NCBI GenBank assembly: GCA_964436975.1
Contig: CAYTET010000051.1
Location: 1 to 15,066 of the forward strand
Length of the DNA: 15,066 bases
Reading direction: 5' to 3'
DNA from: CAYTET01 sp964436975
Lineage (GTDB): Bacteria; Bacillota_I; Bacilli_A; Erysipelotrichales; Erysipelotrichaceae
Positions 14,596 to 15,066 of this stretch are shown in pieces. The notes beneath the pieces were generated by a model. That model was given only the letters and a program-made list of their open reading frames with translations. It searched no databases and was not told the DNA's origin. The position numbers were made by a program, and so were the translations under genes. Within the stretch, counting starts at the first letter, position 1; every line of letters begins with the position of its first letter.

Positions 14596-15066
14596 AGCTG
14601 CCATCCTTTGCCTTTGCGCATCAGCAGAATGAAGAAGGGTGCGCCGATGAGGGCCGTCAGAATGGAAACGGGAATTTCGGAGGCTGTAATGCTGCGGGCA
14701 ATAGTATCAACAATGACCATGAAACCGGCTCCAAACCCGATAGAAGCAGGAATAAGGGAGAGATGATTGCTGCCAAAGCGCATCCGGCAGATATGAGGCA
14801 CCAGCAGTCCGACCCAGCCGACCTGGCCGCACATGGATACGCAGGAAGCGGTAATGGCGGTGGCGCAGACTACGGTAACGGTCTGCAGAAGACGGATATT
14901 AACGCCGCTGGAACGGGCTTCATCCTCGGTCAGCGGCAGCAGATTCATCCGCCAGCGCAGCAGATACAGTACAAGAACACCCACGATGATGGATGGGGTG
15001 CCCACCAGCAGGGTCCTGTAGGAGGCGTTGCTCAGCCCGCCCATGAGCCAGTAGGTAATGGCAGGC
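14592..15066 (-). CDS. FecCD/BtuC-type ABC transporter permease, C-terminal part
   Basis: The visible 158 or so residues are the C-terminal half of a FecCD-family permease; the frame stays open to the right edge, so the N-terminal half lies outside. Recognisable parts are the AITYWLMGGLS segment, LLPLTEDEARSSGVN (the loop facing the ATPase), the GWVGLLVPHICR motif and the final membrane helices with SEIPVSILTALIGAPFFILLMRKG. This family moves iron-siderophores, haem and cobalamin through the cytoplasmic membrane. It forms a complete importer with the ATPase that overlaps it by four bases and with the lipoprotein encoded near the operon end. The internal ATG at 15044 is not the real start. Confidence 0.93.
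   Translation of the reverse strand, partial: PAITYWLMGGLSNASYRTLLVGTPSIIVGVLVLYLLRWRMNLLPLTEDEARSSGVNIRLLQTVTVVCATAITASCVSMCGQVGWVGLLVPHICRMRFGSNHLSLIPASIGFGAGFMVIVDTIARSITASEIPVSILTALIGAPFFILLMRKGKGWQL

Overview
The window looks like chromosomal DNA from an obligately anaerobic, fermentative bacterium of the Firmicutes type (Negativicutes or Clostridia). This is inferred from strong AAAGGAGG-type ribosome binding sites, mid-range GC, [FeFe]-hydrogenase maturases, a Memo-AMMECR1/radical SAM pair and a DUF1508 protein. A genus cannot be named from the sequence alone. No tRNA, rRNA, CRISPR array or transposase was seen.

The left part (about 1-6845, all + strand) is a run of small units. It holds a DUF1508 (YegP-like) gene with a structured leader and its own terminator. 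A two-gene AmmeMemoRadiSam operon follows (fused Memo-AMMECR1, then a radical SAM enzyme). A small xenobiotic-response group comes next: a CatB/Vat-like hexapeptide acetyltransferase with an in-frame stop codon, an AraC regulator whose GyrI-like sensor domain is split off by a +1 frameshift, and an intact second GyrI-like protein. Last are a Nudix hydrolase and an alpha/beta hydrolase that overlap each other. A perfect bidirectional hairpin at 6863-6890 separates this side from the next.

The right part (6902-15066, all - strand) is one compact operon that enters from beyond the right edge. In transcription order it encodes a FecCD/BtuC-type permease (its N-terminus lies outside the window), an ABC ATPase, HydE, a NifH-like iron protein, two nitrogenase component-1-like subunits, a lipoprotein substrate-binding protein and HydF. 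Adjacent genes overlap by a few bases or are separated by 5-9 bases. The ATPase carries a C-terminal domain that reads like the TM1266 family, a small ACT-like protein known from [FeFe]-hydrogenase maturation loci. Three separate elements (HydE, HydF and the TM1266-like domain) therefore tie a nitrogenase-like reductase and a metal-chelate-type importer to H-cluster assembly. HydG and a hydrogenase catalytic subunit are not in the window.

The nitrogenase-like subunits keep cysteines that could hold one [4Fe-4S] cluster (three in one subunit, one in the other). They seem to lack the FeMo-cofactor ligands, so the complex should resemble the reductases of chlorophyll and F430 synthesis more than a true nitrogenase. 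The most interesting reading is an importer plus a two-component ATP-driven reductase devoted to hydrogenase cofactor assembly or its iron supply. The substrate is unknown, and this role is inference.
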